Positions 9,187-17,705 of a DNA stretch of 64,000 nt are shown here, in pieces (positions within the stretch are counted from its first letter, which is position 1; every line of letters begins with the position of its first letter). The notes under the pieces were generated by a model. The model made no database searches. It saw nothing but the letters and a program-made list of their open reading frames with translations, and had not been told where the DNA came from. Source of the DNA: Microcaldota archaeon (GTDB lineage Archaea; Micrarchaeota; Micrarchaeia; Micrarchaeales; Micrarchaeaceae). The stretch is taken from contig JAKAPJ010000002.1 of NCBI GenBank assembly GCA_021807115.1, positions 1 through 64,000 on the forward strand, read 5' to 3'. A program made the translations under genes and the position numbers.

Positions 9187-9326
9187 TGGGGCCGCCGGGA
9201 TTTGAACCCGGATTTGCAGGTTACTTCATATTTGATCCTTATTCCAGATCATCATCATCGCGCAAAGCGCTCATCTAGTTTTTAACATCTGGAGCCTGCC
9301 GCGCTGCCAAATTACGCTACAACCCC
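9187..9326 (-). tRNA. tRNA-Trp (CCA) with a 67-base anticodon-loop intron
   Basis: The acceptor GGGGTTG (from 9326) pairs with CGGCCCC near 9188-9194, with two G-U pairs. D stem GCGT/GCGC, anticodon stem GCAGG/CCTGC and T arm CCGGG-TTCAAAT-CCCGG are all present. The anticodon CCA is at 9290-9292. Exon 1 is 9289-9326, exon 2 is 9187-9221, and the intron 9222-9288 sits between positions 37 and 38, the standard archaeal site. Intron bases ATCTGGA can pair with TCCAGAT around the anticodon. The 3' CCA is not encoded. Confidence 0.92.
9222..9288 (-). other. Intron of tRNA-Trp
   Basis: The intron is bounded by the split anticodon loop and should be cut by the archaeal splicing endonuclease at a bulge-helix-bulge. 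It contains a GCGC-TTT-GCGC hairpin and a GATGATGATGAT run whose ATGATGA resembles a C box; I see no clear D box (CTGA). Confidence 0.8.
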
Positions 9327-9401
9327 CTGCGCTTACCTTATGCTCGGCTTAGAGCTATAAATCTATTTATTGACTATATTGTACCATCACAAGGTGCATA
9401 C

Positions 9402-9983
9402 ATGTACCAAATCCATGCGCTATACCTGCTGCAGTCATCGTTTGCGGCATCGCTCAACGACGCCGCATTCAGTTTCATGAACGGCATCGCAAGCTCCGCC
9501 CTCACCGCGGTGATGTCCCCCCTTGCCGAAAGCTTTTTCATAGTGCTGCCGCTCGTCGCAATATACCTTGCGCTGAAGAACGACACGAACGTGTACGCGT
9601 ACTGCATGACCGTGGTCGCCCTGTTCGTGATAGGTGAGGTCCTAAAGGCGATCATCCAGGAACCCCGCCCCTGCAGCCTGCCAGATCTGTCGTGGATAAA
9701 CCACACTACGTGCGAATCCGGATATTCCTTCCCTAGCAACCACGCGACAGTGCTCACCGGCCTGCCCCTGTTCCTCAGGCGGTACCGCCTGCCGCAGGTG
9801 GCATACGTAGCCTGGCTGCTGGTACTACTGTTCGGCAGGGTGTACCTCGGGCAGCACTACCTCACCGATGTGCTCGCCGGCGCCGTATTAAGCATTATAA
9901 TAGTTTTTGTTGTATATAGGTACAGCAACCAGGTGTACAAGTTCGTGAAGAGGCACGGCTTGGCGGTGCTTACCCGGAAATGA
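9402..9983 (+). CDS. PAP2-family membrane phosphatase
   Basis: The 193-residue integral membrane protein carries all three PAP2 motifs: KAIIQEPRP (KX6RP), PSNHAT (catalytic His) and GRVYLGQHYLTDVLAG (R-x5-H-x3-D). It would hydrolyse a lipid phosphate or pyrophosphate on the outer face of the membrane, for example recycling a polyprenyl pyrophosphate carrier; the glycosyltransferase gene at 10829 makes that plausible. A GGTG site precedes ATG 9402. Confidence 0.88.
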   Translation: MYQIHALYLLQSSFAASLNDAAFSFMNGIASSALTAVMSPLAESFFIVLPLVAIYLALKNDTNVYAYCMTVVALFVIGEVLKAIIQEPRPCSLPDLSWINHTTCESGYSFPSNHATVLTGLPLFLRRYRLPQVAYVAWLLVLLFGRVYLGQHYLTDVLAGAVLSIIIVFVVYRYSNQVYKFVKRHGLAVLTRK

Positions 9984-9998
9984 GTCCGCAGTGATGCC

Positions 9999-10799
9999 AT
10001 GAAGACAAAGGTCAAGCTCTACATCGCAGCCGTCGTAGTGGCACTCGTCGTTGTGGCGCTCGTGTACAATACATATTTCGCCAACCTCAACGCGCCGCTT
10101 TCAAGCTATGACGGGCGCGCTGTGGACGTAGGCACATACCTGCAGCTGCGCAGCATAGCATCCAATCAGACCCTGGCTAACATCGTGGGCTCAGGCGTCA
10201 TCCCAACAAGCTCGTATCCTGTGTACATATCCGGAAACTTGCTTGTGCTGAATGGCAAGCCTGGCGTGCTCTATGTGGGGGCGGAGTACTGCCCGTTCTG
10301 CGCCGCTGGTAGGTGGGGCCTCCTGCTGGCTCTCATGCGCTTCGGGGACTTCAGCACGCTGCACTACATGACATCCAGCGCATCTGACATATTCGGGTCC
10401 ACTCCGACGTTCACGTTCTACAACTCAACGTACAACAGCAGCTACATATCCTTCGATTCCGCAGAGACGCAAACCAACACATACACGCCGCTGCAGCAGC
10501 TCAACCCTGAGGAGAACATAACCTTCCACACATACGACACGAGCGGCATCCCGTTCATGGACTTCGGCAACAAGTCAATCCAGAGCGGCTCGGACTTTTC
10601 ACCCGGCATAATATGGTCCCCGCACTACAACTGGCAGCAGATAATAGCGCTCCTTTCGCAGCCCAACTCCACAGCGTCGCAGGCCATAATAGGCAGCGCC
10701 GACGTTTTGACAGCGCAGATATGCCAGGAGGACAACTTCACCCCCACTGACGTCTGCTCTGCGCATTACATCAAGCCGATCCTGGCCGCGATGCACTGA
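9999..10799 (+). CDS. DUF929-family membrane-anchored thioredoxin-like protein
   Basis: The 266-residue protein has an N-terminal anchor ([17 protein letters not shown]) and an outward domain with [17 protein letters not shown] near residue 95, a CxxC in thioredoxin-like context typical of archaeal DUF929. A second Cys pair ([12 protein letters not shown]) is near the C-terminus. Its likely role is thiol-disulfide exchange at the cell surface, with the VKOR at 2682-3188 as possible oxidant; that pairing is inference. It follows the PAP2 gene by 15 bases. Confidence 0.8.
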   Translation: MKTKVKLYIAAVVVALVVVALVYNTYFANLNAPLSSYDGRAVDVGTYLQLRSIASNQTLANIVGSGVIPTSSYPVYISGNLLVLNGKPGVLYVGAEYCPFCAAGRWGLLLALMRFGDFSTLHYMTSSASDIFGSTPTFTFYNSTYNSSYISFDSAETQTNTYTPLQQLNPEENITFHTYDTSGIPFMDFGNKSIQSGSDFSPGIIWSPHYNWQQIIALLSQPNSTASQAIIGSADVLTAQICQEDNFTPTDVCSAHYIKPILAAMH

Positions 10800-10828
10800 C
10801 ATGCAGAAAACCAGAAACAGGTCGAAGG

Positions 10829-11986
10829 ATGGACATATGCGTTCTTAACCCATTCTTCCATCCCTATGCGGGAGGCACAGAGAAGGCGCTGCTTAACGTT
10901 TACGGCAGGCTCTCCCGGCGCCACAACATAACCGTGATATCATCCGCGCTTGAGCCGGGCGACTCGGCCGTCACTGAGGAGATGGAGGGCATAAAGGTCA
11001 TCAGGCTCAAGACCCACTACACCAACCTATCCGGGCTTCCCCTGCCATTCATGCGGGTCGAGGGCCTTCCTGCCGCCATAGCGGCGCAGAATGCGGATAT
11101 CTACCACATAAACAACCGCTTCGTATACTACTCCGGTGCACTCAACGCGATAAGGCGCACCAAGGCGCGCCTAGCCCTAACTATTCACAACTCCCTACCG
11201 CAGAACATAGACCTGCCGACCGACCTGTTCGGGCTGGCGTACGACACCCTGTGGACCAGGCGGATAATACACGCCTCCGACGTAATAACAGGGGTCTCGC
11301 GCAACGCCATAGACGTCACAATCCCGCGCAGGTATTGGGACAAGTCACACGTGATATTCAACGGCGTGGATTTCAGGCTCTTCACCCCGCGACCCAAGTC
11401 CGACGGGAACGTGAGGCGCATAGCCTCCAGGCTCGGCCTGCGCGGCAGGATTATACTTACGAACGGCCGCCTCGTGCCGCAGAAGGGGCAGGTGTACCTG
11501 ATCAGGGCTGTTGCGCACATGCGCCGCGACCAGCACGGCGGCCCATCACTGCTCATAATAGGGCGCGGGCCCCTGGAAAGATATCTCTATGGCCAGGCCG
11601 CCTCGCTGGGCCTCAAGGGCAGGTTCAGCATAGTGTCCAACCTACAGGAGAAGGAGCTGCCGTACTACTACAACGCAGCCGATGTTTTCGCGTTCCCGTC
11701 GCTGTACGAGCCGGCCGGTATAACGATAACCGAGGCTCTTGCATGTGAGATACCGTCGGTGGCCGCAAGGATAGGCGGCATACCGGAGATGGTCAAGGAG
11801 TGCGGGCTGTACTTCAATCCCCGCAGTCCCCGCGAGATTCGGCGGAGCATAGAGGCGATGCTGGGCAATGAGCGCACCGCAGTCAGCATGGCGCGCGCTG
11901 GCAGGCGCCTAATGGTAAAGGAGCACGACTGGAACAAGATAGCCGTGCAGTACGAGAAGCTTTTCCTTGAAACGATAAGATACTGA
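10829..11986 (+). CDS. GT4-family glycosyltransferase
   Basis: The 385-residue protein has the GT-B two-domain layout: an N-terminal FFHPYAGGTEKALLNVY glycine loop and a C-terminal nucleotide-sugar domain with GRLVPQKG and the E-x7-E motif EPAGITITEALACEIPSV. GT4 enzymes retain the anomeric configuration and build glycolipids or glycans. Acceptor and donor are not predictable. It is 29 bases downstream of the DUF929 gene on the same strand and may be co-transcribed. A role in glycosylating the many N-x-S/T-rich surface proteins of this window is possible but unproven. Confidence 0.88.
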   Translation: MDICVLNPFFHPYAGGTEKALLNVYGRLSRRHNITVISSALEPGDSAVTEEMEGIKVIRLKTHYTNLSGLPLPFMRVEGLPAAIAAQNADIYHINNRFVYYSGALNAIRRTKARLALTIHNSLPQNIDLPTDLFGLAYDTLWTRRIIHASDVITGVSRNAIDVTIPRRYWDKSHVIFNGVDFRLFTPRPKSDGNVRRIASRLGLRGRIILTNGRLVPQKGQVYLIRAVAHMRRDQHGGPSLLIIGRGPLERYLYGQAASLGLKGRFSIVSNLQEKELPYYYNAADVFAFPSLYEPAGITITEALACEIPSVAARIGGIPEMVKECGLYFNPRSPREIRRSIEAMLGNERTAVSMARAGRRLMVKEHDWNKIAVQYEKLFLETIRY

Positions 11987-12062
11987 AATATGCCGAAGCG
12001 CCGCAAGCCCGGAGGCTACGCTGAGCCTACAAACATGCAGGATCGGGAAGATCTGGCAGGTA

Positions 12063-12431
12063 TCAGGCCTCGTCGTCCGAGGCGTCGGTCTCGAAGTCCG
12101 GCGATGCCTCTTCCTCGGCATCCGGCTCTCCCCCTGCTCCCCTCTCGAGCACCTTTATCTTGCCGAACTTGCCTGTGGACAGCTGAGGTGTACCCCTGAA
12201 CTCGTTCACATACCCGTTCGAGACCTCTATCTTGTCCCCGGCGTTCACCTGGCCTATCGTGTCGCCCCACAGGGACATGGCTATGCTTCCACTGTCGTCC
12301 TTGAGTATTATGTTTGCCACGTTCAGGCGCTTTCCATACTTCGTGACTACCTCTCTTGGCTCATCCTTCTGCGAAACTACTCCAGTTACAGTTACGTTGC
12401 TTGTTCCTGCCTTTAGTTCACTGATTTTCAT
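12063..12431 (-). CDS. ssb: Single-stranded DNA-binding protein, OB-fold with acidic tail
   Basis: The 122-residue protein has one OB-fold of the archaeal SSB/RPA kind: VTVTGVVSQKDEPREV, then NVANIILKDDSGSIAMSLWG and GDKIEVSNGYVNEFRG. The last 25 residues are strongly acidic (EEEASPDFETDASDDEA), as in crenarchaeal SSB and bacterial SSB tails that recruit partners. It probably protects single-stranded DNA in replication and repair. It diverges from the Mrp-like gene; the shared upstream region contains a GGCAAAAC/GTTTTGCC dyad. Confidence 0.85.
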   Translation of the reverse strand: MKISELKAGTSNVTVTGVVSQKDEPREVVTKYGKRLNVANIILKDDSGSIAMSLWGDTIGQVNAGDKIEVSNGYVNEFRGTPQLSTGKFGKIKVLERGAGGEPDAEEEASPDFETDASDDEA

Positions 12432-12495
12432 TCATACACCGATTTTCTCTTTGTTCTTTGTACATACTGCGGCCTTAAAATCTGCTACGATGCGT

Positions 12496-12515
12496 GGCAA
12501 AACCCGAGTTTTGCC
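12496..12515. repeat. Perfect 8-bp inverted repeat between ssb and the Mrp-like gene
   Basis: GGCAAAAC and GTTTTGCC flank a four-base centre (CCGA), about 65 bases from the ssb start and 145 from the Mrp-like gene start. It could be an operator or a hairpin. The 12432-12658 gap otherwise holds only the two promoters. Confidence 0.6.
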
Positions 12516-12628
12516 GGTACCAAACAATAAGCCTTCCAAGTATGCTTGTTTTGATATTATGAACGCAAAGTTATTTTAATCTATGTTCACGTCGTAAGGG
12601 AAAAACACGCACCAACTTTCATATCAAC

Positions 12629-12640
12629 TTATTTATACCT
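12629..12640 (+). promoter_or_regulatory. TATA box of the Mrp-like gene
   Basis: TTATTTATACCT is centred about 25 bases before ATG 12659, so the transcript is probably leaderless. Confidence 0.6.
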
Positions 12641-12658
12641 GGCTTCCAAAATCCACAC

Positions 12659-13561
12659 ATGGCAGAACCGAGCGTGCAGCCCGAAGCCCCGCCCCAGGGA
12701 CAGGTCGGGCATGAGCACCATCATGGTCACGATCACACGGCCCACCAGCATGACCACCACGCCCATGCGGAGGCTGGGGGAGCCACCCTGCCGCCTGGCG
12801 CGCACCCGTCTTTCATGCGGACCATACAGCAGAGGCAGAGGGTCAAGGAGAAGCTTTCAAACGTGAAGCACAAGATAGGGGTGTACAGCGCAAAGGGCGG
12901 GGTAGGCAAGACCACGGTCGCCATAAACGTGGCATACACGCTCAAGCAGAAGGGGTTCAAGGTCGGGCTGCTGGACGCCGACATAGACTGCCCCAACATA
13001 ACCATGTTCCTCGGGATGGACGACGCGAAGATGGAGCCGGTAATACCCCTTAAGCCCCTGGAGAAGGACGGCATAGTGGTGGCATCCACTGCAATGCTGG
13101 TGGACGAGCTCAAGCGGCCCATAATCTGGAGGGGCCCGATAGTCGCGAAGATGATAGGCGACTTCCTCGAGAACACCGACTGGGGCGAACTGGACTACCT
13201 GGTCATAGACCTGCCGCCTGGCACATCGGACAGCCCGCTCACCATAATGCAAGTGCTCAGCCTTGACGGGTTCATAATAGTGACCAACCCCCAGAAGATA
13301 GCGGGGATAAACTCGATACGGTCAGGGCTGATGGCCAAGCGCCTTGGCGCGCCTGTCCTCGGCGTGGTGGAGAACATGTCCAGCGGGCAGCCCAGCGATA
13401 AGACAATGGAGGTCGTGAAGACCCTGGATACCGTGCTGCTCGGGACGGTGGCGAGGGACGGGAAGATAGCCGAAATGACTGACAGGGGCAGGACACACGT
13501 CCTGGAGGACGCCGGAATATCCAGGCAGTTCCAGGCGATAGTCGACAAAATACTGGACTAG
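12659..13561 (+). CDS. Mrp/Nbp35-like P-loop ATPase with His-rich N-terminus
   Basis: The 300-residue protein has the deviant Walker A SAKGGVGKTT (about 78-87), the DADIDCPN switch and LVIDLPPGTSD, all typical of the Mrp/ApbC/Nbp35 family that carries and delivers iron-sulfur clusters. Two features are odd. Residues 18-36 contain 11 histidines among Asp, Gly and Glu, resembling metal-binding tails. The C-terminal CxxC that holds the bridging cluster in Mrp is absent: after VENMS the chain reads SGQPSDKTME. It may be a metal carrier with different chemistry. A leaderless TATA precedes it. Confidence 0.85.
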   Translation: MAEPSVQPEAPPQGQVGHEHHHGHDHTAHQHDHHAHAEAGGATLPPGAHPSFMRTIQQRQRVKEKLSNVKHKIGVYSAKGGVGKTTVAINVAYTLKQKGFKVGLLDADIDCPNITMFLGMDDAKMEPVIPLKPLEKDGIVVASTAMLVDELKRPIIWRGPIVAKMIGDFLENTDWGELDYLVIDLPPGTSDSPLTIMQVLSLDGFIIVTNPQKIAGINSIRSGLMAKRLGAPVLGVVENMSSGQPSDKTMEVVKTLDTVLLGTVARDGKIAEMTDRGRTHVLEDAGISRQFQAIVDKILD

Positions 13562-13644
13562 GCGCAGGTCTTTACACCCCGCCACACCGCCGCGCTGCAA
13601 CTTTTTTAAATTGTTGCGCGCATATAGTCTTGCAGGATGGTTGC

Positions 13645-13893
13645 ATGGGCGATTTCCTTTCAGAATTCGTGGGCAAGAAGGTGGTTATGATATTCGAGAA
13701 GAGCGTCGGCGGCGCGAACGGCGAGGACTCCAGGTCCTCCGACGTCTTCAAGGGAAAGTTCCTTGCGATGGACGACAAGTTCGTCAAGCTCGAGGAGGAC
13801 TACGGCACGATGGGCACCCGCACATGCATAGTGAACAGGAACTACATAATGAGGGTGCGCGAGTTCGATGCCAACGATGGCGAGCGCACATAG
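13645..13893 (+). CDS. Sm-like (LSm) small protein
   Basis: The 82-residue product resembles archaeal Sm-like RNA-binding proteins: an N-terminal helix (DFLSEFVGKK), a strand VVMIFEK, then FKGKFLAMDDKFVKLEE as the Sm1 pattern and IVNRNYIMRVREF as the Sm2-like end. An insertion (GGANGEDSRSSD) lengthens the loop between strands. Sm proteins form rings that bind U-rich RNA. The match is from pattern only. The start is ATG 13645, after GGATGG; a TTG at 13630 is in frame. Confidence 0.6.
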   Translation: MGDFLSEFVGKKVVMIFEKSVGGANGEDSRSSDVFKGKFLAMDDKFVKLEEDYGTMGTRTCIVNRNYIMRVREFDANDGERT

Positions 13894-13937
13894 GCCCCAT
13901 GCCGGTCACGTGCAGTAAACCGTAAGCCAGCACAAGG

Positions 13938-13947
13938 TATAAATATT
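13938..13947 (+). promoter_or_regulatory. Upstream TATA-like box before the thermosome gene
   Basis: TATAAATATT lies about 150 bases before ATG 14091; it may be an alternative promoter. Confidence 0.4.
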
Positions 13948-13994
13948 ATTCTGGACAATTCTAAGTAAGAAAGTTAATCCTGTATGCATACATG

Positions 13995-14004
13995 TATATA
14001 AATT
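13995..14004 (+). promoter_or_regulatory. Main TATA box of the thermosome gene
   Basis: TATATAAATT predicts a start of transcription near 14022-14028 and a leader of about 65 bases, longer than most here. Confidence 0.55.
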
Positions 14005-14006
14005 AT

Positions 14007-14027
14007 GCATGCCGTCCTGCGGCATGC
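14007..14027 (+). other. Hairpin at the thermosome transcription start
   Basis: GCATGCCG and CGGCATGC form an 8-bp stem with a five-base loop, extendable by a G-U and an A-U pair. It overlaps the predicted transcription start and could be an operator palindrome, for example for a heat-shock regulator, or an RNA hairpin. Confidence 0.5.
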
Positions 14028-14090
14028 GTCCACTGCTAACGGGTCACTCCGGGCGGCAGCGCAGTTATGTTCTACAAAAAGGTGATACAA

Positions 14091-15749
14091 ATGGCAGAAA
14101 ACCAACTAGGAGGACAGCAGATTCTATTGCTCCCCGAAGGAGCATCACGGGTTCTGGGCAGGGACGCCCAGAGGACAAACATAGCGGTCGCCGCTGCGGT
14201 GGCCAACGCTATAAAGACCACCCTCGGGCCTAAAGGCATGGACAAGATGATGGTAAGCGAGCTTGGCGACATAGTGATAACCAATGACGGCGCCACGATA
14301 CTCGAGGAGATGAATGTCGAGCATCCGGTCGCAAAGATCATGGTAGACATCGCCAAGACCCAGGACAAGGAGGTCGGCGACGGGACTACTACAGTGGTGA
14401 TAATGGCAGGCGAGCTGCTGAAGAACGCCGGTGACCTGATAGAGCAGGGCATACACCCGACCACCATAATACGCGGTTACAAGATGGCCGCGGAGAAGGC
14501 CGCCGAGGTGCTTGAGTCAAAGGCCAAGCAGGTGGATCCCAACGACGATGCAACGCTGCAGAAGATCGCGATGGTCTCGATGGGATCCAAGAACGTCGGC
14601 GACGACGAGACCAAGGCGCACCTGACAAAGCTGGTGATAAGGGCCGTGAAGCAGGTCATGGACAAGAATTCCGCCGGGAAGGTGTCCGTGGACCACGACT
14701 TCATCAAGGTCGAGAAGAAGGCGGGCAAGGGAATAAACGACACCGAGTTCATAAACGGCGTACTGGTAGACAAGGAGATCGCGCACCCTGGTATGCCCAA
14801 GTCGATATCCAATGCCAAGATCGCGCTGATAGACGTGGCGCTGGAGATAGAAAAGACCGAGACCGATGCGAAGATCGAGATAACCTCACCGGAGCAGATG
14901 CAGGCTTTCCTGCAGCAGGAGGAGAGGATGCTCAAGGACATGGTCGAGAAGGTGCGCAAGAGCAAGGCAAACGTCGTGTTCACGCAGAAGGGCATAGACG
15001 ACGTAGCGCAGCATTATCTGGCCAAGGCTGGCATAGCTGCGGTCAGGAGGGTCAAGAAGAGCGACATGGAGAAGCTGGCAAGGGCCACCGGAGGCAAGCT
15101 TGTCACAAGCCTCGACGACCTGGATGAGAAGGATCTGGGATTCGCCGGCATGGTTGAGGAGCGCAAGATAAGCGGTGAGCAGATGGTCTTCGTTGAGCGC
15201 TGCAAGGACCCCAAGAGCGTGACCATATTCATCAGGGGAGGCACGCAGCAGGCCGTTGACGAAGGCGAGAGGTCCATAACCGACGTGATCGGCGCGATAT
15301 CCAGCGTTGTAGAGACTGGCAGGTACGTGCTGGGCGGCGGCGCAACCGAGATAGACGTCGCCAACGCGCTCAGGTCATACTCGCAGGACGTGGGCGGCAG
15401 GGAGCAGCTGGCGATCCAGAAGTTCGCCGACGCACTCGAAGTCGTGCCAAAGACCCTTGCGGAGAGCGCGGGCATGGATGCCATAGACACCCTCGTGCAG
15501 CTGAGGAGCAAGCACAAGAGCAAGGAGGGATCCACGTACGGCGTCGACATCTTCAAGAACTCCCTCGGCGACATGCAGAAGAACGGCGTCTTCGAGCCGC
15601 TGAAGGTCAAGCAGCAGGCTATCCTCAGCGCCAGCGAGGCCTCAGAGATAATACTGAGGATCGATGACATGATAAGCGCCAGGAGCAGGCCGCAGGCCGG
15701 AGGGCCGGGCGGAATGCCACCGGGCATGGGGGGCCACGACATGGAATAA
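14091..15749 (+). CDS. thsA: Thermosome subunit (group II chaperonin)
   Basis: The 552-residue protein is a full-length archaeal group II chaperonin subunit, which folds proteins in an ATP-driven double ring. The family pattern [10 protein letters not shown], the ATP site GDGTTTVV and the late [10 protein letters not shown] block are present. The tail ends in [16 protein letters not shown], the usual Gly/Met-rich floppy end inside the cavity. Start ATG 14091 follows a GGTGAT ribosome site; an upstream ATG at 14067 is in frame but lacks one. The gene stands alone with its own leader and terminator. Prefoldin beta at 22298 is its likely partner. Confidence 0.97.
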   Translation: MAENQLGGQQILLLPEGASRVLGRDAQRTNIAVAAAVANAIKTTLGPKGMDKMMVSELGDIVITNDGATILEEMNVEHPVAKIMVDIAKTQDKEVGDGTTTVVIMAGELLKNAGDLIEQGIHPTTIIRGYKMAAEKAAEVLESKAKQVDPNDDATLQKIAMVSMGSKNVGDDETKAHLTKLVIRAVKQVMDKNSAGKVSVDHDFIKVEKKAGKGINDTEFINGVLVDKEIAHPGMPKSISNAKIALIDVALEIEKTETDAKIEITSPEQMQAFLQQEERMLKDMVEKVRKSKANVVFTQKGIDDVAQHYLAKAGIAAVRRVKKSDMEKLARATGGKLVTSLDDLDEKDLGFAGMVEERKISGEQMVFVERCKDPKSVTIFIRGGTQQAVDEGERSITDVIGAISSVVETGRYVLGGGATEIDVANALRSYSQDVGGREQLAIQKFADALEVVPKTLAESAGMDAIDTLVQLRSKHKSKEGSTYGVDIFKNSLGDMQKNGVFEPLKVKQQAILSASEASEIILRIDDMISARSRPQAGGPGGMPPGMGGHDME

Positions 15750-15758
15750 AGCCCAAGC

Positions 15759-15790
15759 CTTTTTTTCTTTTTTCGGCCCCTCGTGGGCCG
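15759..15790 (+). terminator. Thermosome terminator: T-run plus hairpin
   Basis: A T-rich run (15760-15773) is followed by the hairpin CGGCCC-CTCGT-GGGCCG and further T-runs to about 15815, typical for archaeal termination at oligo-T. Confidence 0.6.
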
Positions 15791-15872
15791 ATACATTCTT
15801 TTTCTCCTTTTTATTTCATTTACGCCGCATCCAGCCTGCCTCAGCGCTGCTTGCCAATGCGATGGGCATTGA

Positions 15873-16748
15873 TCACGTCGGGCCGCTGTAGGTGTCTGCC
15901 CATGTGCCGCTGAACCCTGTGCCCATGTTCTGGCCGTTCTGGTTGTTCCCGCCGTAGTCGTTGGTGTTGCCGTTGAGTGGCCACCACTCTGTGATGTTCT
16001 CTGGCCGCACCGGCGCGCCGCCTATGCCCTCTTGGTACAGCGCCAGTATCTCCGCGGCCGACAGCGACGTGTTGTATATCTGCACATTCGCGATGTCTCC
16101 CTGGAACCACTGCGAACTAGTGTCGCTGCCTATGGATATAGAGCCTGGAGGCTGCGTAAGCGAGCCGGAGGTAGAGCAGCACGGTCCGCCGGCAAGCTGC
16201 CCGTTTACGTACAGCGTAAGCTGCGAGCCATCGTAGACCCCTGTTATGAATGTCCATGTGTCGAGGGGAAATGCGTTGTTCTGCGAGACCACCGGTCCCA
16301 CCCAGCCTCCGTTGTTGATCCAGAAATCCCCCTCCGCGTTGCCGTTTGCGTTCAGGCTCATGAAGAAACTGTCGTGTGGCGTGTTGTCGTTGCCCACCAC
16401 CTCCCTCCTGCTCCCTGTAAGCAGTGTGGGGTACACCCAGGCGGAAACGGTTATCCGTGCTGGGCCTATGTTTATTGGATTGTTCACCACTACGTTTGAG
16501 CTGCCGCCGTCGAACACTGCGACGAACTGCGGCAGCTCCGGGCTGCAAAGCCCCGCGAGCTGGTGCGTGGTGGACGATCCGCTGCCGACAACCTGCACCT
16601 GGCACTGCCCCGCCTTGGCCTTTGGCGCGAAGCTCGCAGTGCTGAATACCCCGAGCTGGAAGAGCACGCCCAATATGACTGCGATGACAAGTATCGCCCA
16701 CCCATATGTCATCAGGTACTCCATCGCGGACTGTGATCTCATGCGCAT
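15873..16748 (-). CDS. LamG-like surface protein with class III signal peptide
   Basis: The 291-residue product starts with a basic stub and the class III signal SQSAMEYLMTYGWAILVI, cut before Gln by an archaeal prepilin-type peptidase and leaving the helix as an assembly domain. Next is a conserved Cys segment (AKAGQCQVQV to AGLC), then a LamG-like beta-sandwich (ITVSAWVYP, LDTWTFITGVYDGSQLTLYVNGQ). It ends in the family C-terminus IGGAPVRPENITEWWPLN plus an Asn-rich tail. One of five such genes here. The start is ATG 16748, four bases after the stop of the next member upstream; ATG 16742 is also possible. Confidence 0.85.
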   Translation of the reverse strand: MRMRSQSAMEYLMTYGWAILVIAVILGVLFQLGVFSTASFAPKAKAGQCQVQVVGSGSSTTHQLAGLCSPELPQFVAVFDGGSSNVVVNNPINIGPARITVSAWVYPTLLTGSRREVVGNDNTPHDSFFMSLNANGNAEGDFWINNGGWVGPVVSQNNAFPLDTWTFITGVYDGSQLTLYVNGQLAGGPCCSTSGSLTQPPGSISIGSDTSSQWFQGDIANVQIYNTSLSAAEILALYQEGIGGAPVRPENITEWWPLNGNTNDYGGNNQNGQNMGTGFSGTWADTYSGPT

Positions 16749-16752
16749 GCCT

Positions 16753-17604
16753 CTACGGTGCAGTATATCCAGTGGTCCAAAAACTCGTATAGCCAACTGC
16801 AGCTCCCTGGCCGTTGTTGTCGTTTCCCGAATAATCGTTGAGGTTGCCGTTGAGTGGCCACCATCCCACTATGTTCTGCGGCTTTACCGGCGCGCCGCCT
16901 ATGCCTTCCTGGTAGAGCGCGGCCAGCTCCGCCGCCGTCAAAGAGGTGTTGTAGATTTGTATGTCTGCTTCATAGCCGTTTACGTAGTATGCAGTAAGGG
17001 CAGTTGTAATCGGACTAATCGTTACTCCTGTATATGTGCCGCTCTGGACAACCTGGCCATCGAAATAGAGTATGTAATTCGTATTGCTGCCGGAATCCTG
17101 CGCGGCTATCGCAAGGAAATGCCAGGTGTCGTAGGCAATCGGGGTAGAATACGATATATCGCTATGCGAACCGGGATCACCCAATACGTATGATGACGGG
17201 TTGCTGTCCAGCCTCCACACACAACAGCTTATTATCGAATTGCCTGCGTCCAAAAATCGCTGATCCGGGCTGGACGATGTCCCTAAAACGTTGAACCAAA
17301 CTGCCATAGTGCCCGCGGTTGGGAATGGATTACTGGGCGGATTTAGCGTGATGCAGGGATTGCAGGTGCCTGGAAGCTTTGCCACATACTCCGGCTCCTC
17401 GCCCTGGCACATCCCGGCTAGTTGGTGCGTGGTGGACGATCCGCTGCCGAGTACCTGCACCTGGCACTGCCCGGCCTTCGCCTTTGGTGTCAAGTTAGCC
17501 GTGTTGAACACCCCGAGCTGGAAGAGGATGCCCAGGACCACGGCTATGACGAGTATCGCCCACCCGTAGGTCATCAGGTACTCCATCGCGGACTGCGATC
17601 TCAT
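16753..17604 (-). CDS. LamG-like surface protein with class III signal peptide
   Basis: The 283-residue paralogue has the same head (MRSQSAMEYLM), Cys segment and tail (IGGAPVKPQNIVGWWPLN) as its downstream neighbour. The central LamG-like domain differs strongly (MAVWFNVLG, DTWHFLAIAAQDSG, ILYFDGQVV). Two extra adjacent cysteines (ISCCVW) lie in the centre. The pair forms a two-gene unit, with the downstream start four bases from this stop. The function is probably binding or filament assembly at the cell surface. The ATG at 17604 gives the short basic head usual for class III signals; ATG 17622 would add six residues. Confidence 0.85.
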   Translation of the reverse strand: MRSQSAMEYLMTYGWAILVIAVVLGILFQLGVFNTANLTPKAKAGQCQVQVLGSGSSTTHQLAGMCQGEEPEYVAKLPGTCNPCITLNPPSNPFPTAGTMAVWFNVLGTSSSPDQRFLDAGNSIISCCVWRLDSNPSSYVLGDPGSHSDISYSTPIAYDTWHFLAIAAQDSGSNTNYILYFDGQVVQSGTYTGVTISPITTALTAYYVNGYEADIQIYNTSLTAAELAALYQEGIGGAPVKPQNIVGWWPLNGNLNDYSGNDNNGQGAAVGYTSFWTTGYTAP

Positions 17605-17633
17605 CGGGCGTTCATGCGGCATGCGTACACATC

Positions 17634-17648
17634 GGTAAAATAATAAAG
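17634..17648 (-). promoter_or_regulatory. TATA-like region of the two-gene LamG unit
   Basis: The minus strand reads CTTTATTATTTTACC, about 35 bases before ATG 17604. A plus-strand box for adk (AGTATTAAAAGCC, about 17657-17669) lies next to it, so 17605-17705 is a divergent promoter. Confidence 0.45.
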
Positions 17649-17705
17649 GCTCTCATAGTATTAAAAGCCTTTTTGGACATATTAACGTGCTTTTACGGTG
17701 GGGGT

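Noticed and set aside
11990-12199. Small plus-strand frame after the glycosyltransferase
   Set aside because: Most of it is the antisense of the acidic tail of ssb; the Arg/Pro composition is a shadow of that code.
14072-14467. Minus-strand frame inside the thermosome gene
   Set aside because: GC-rich shadow of a strong gene; low-complexity translation.
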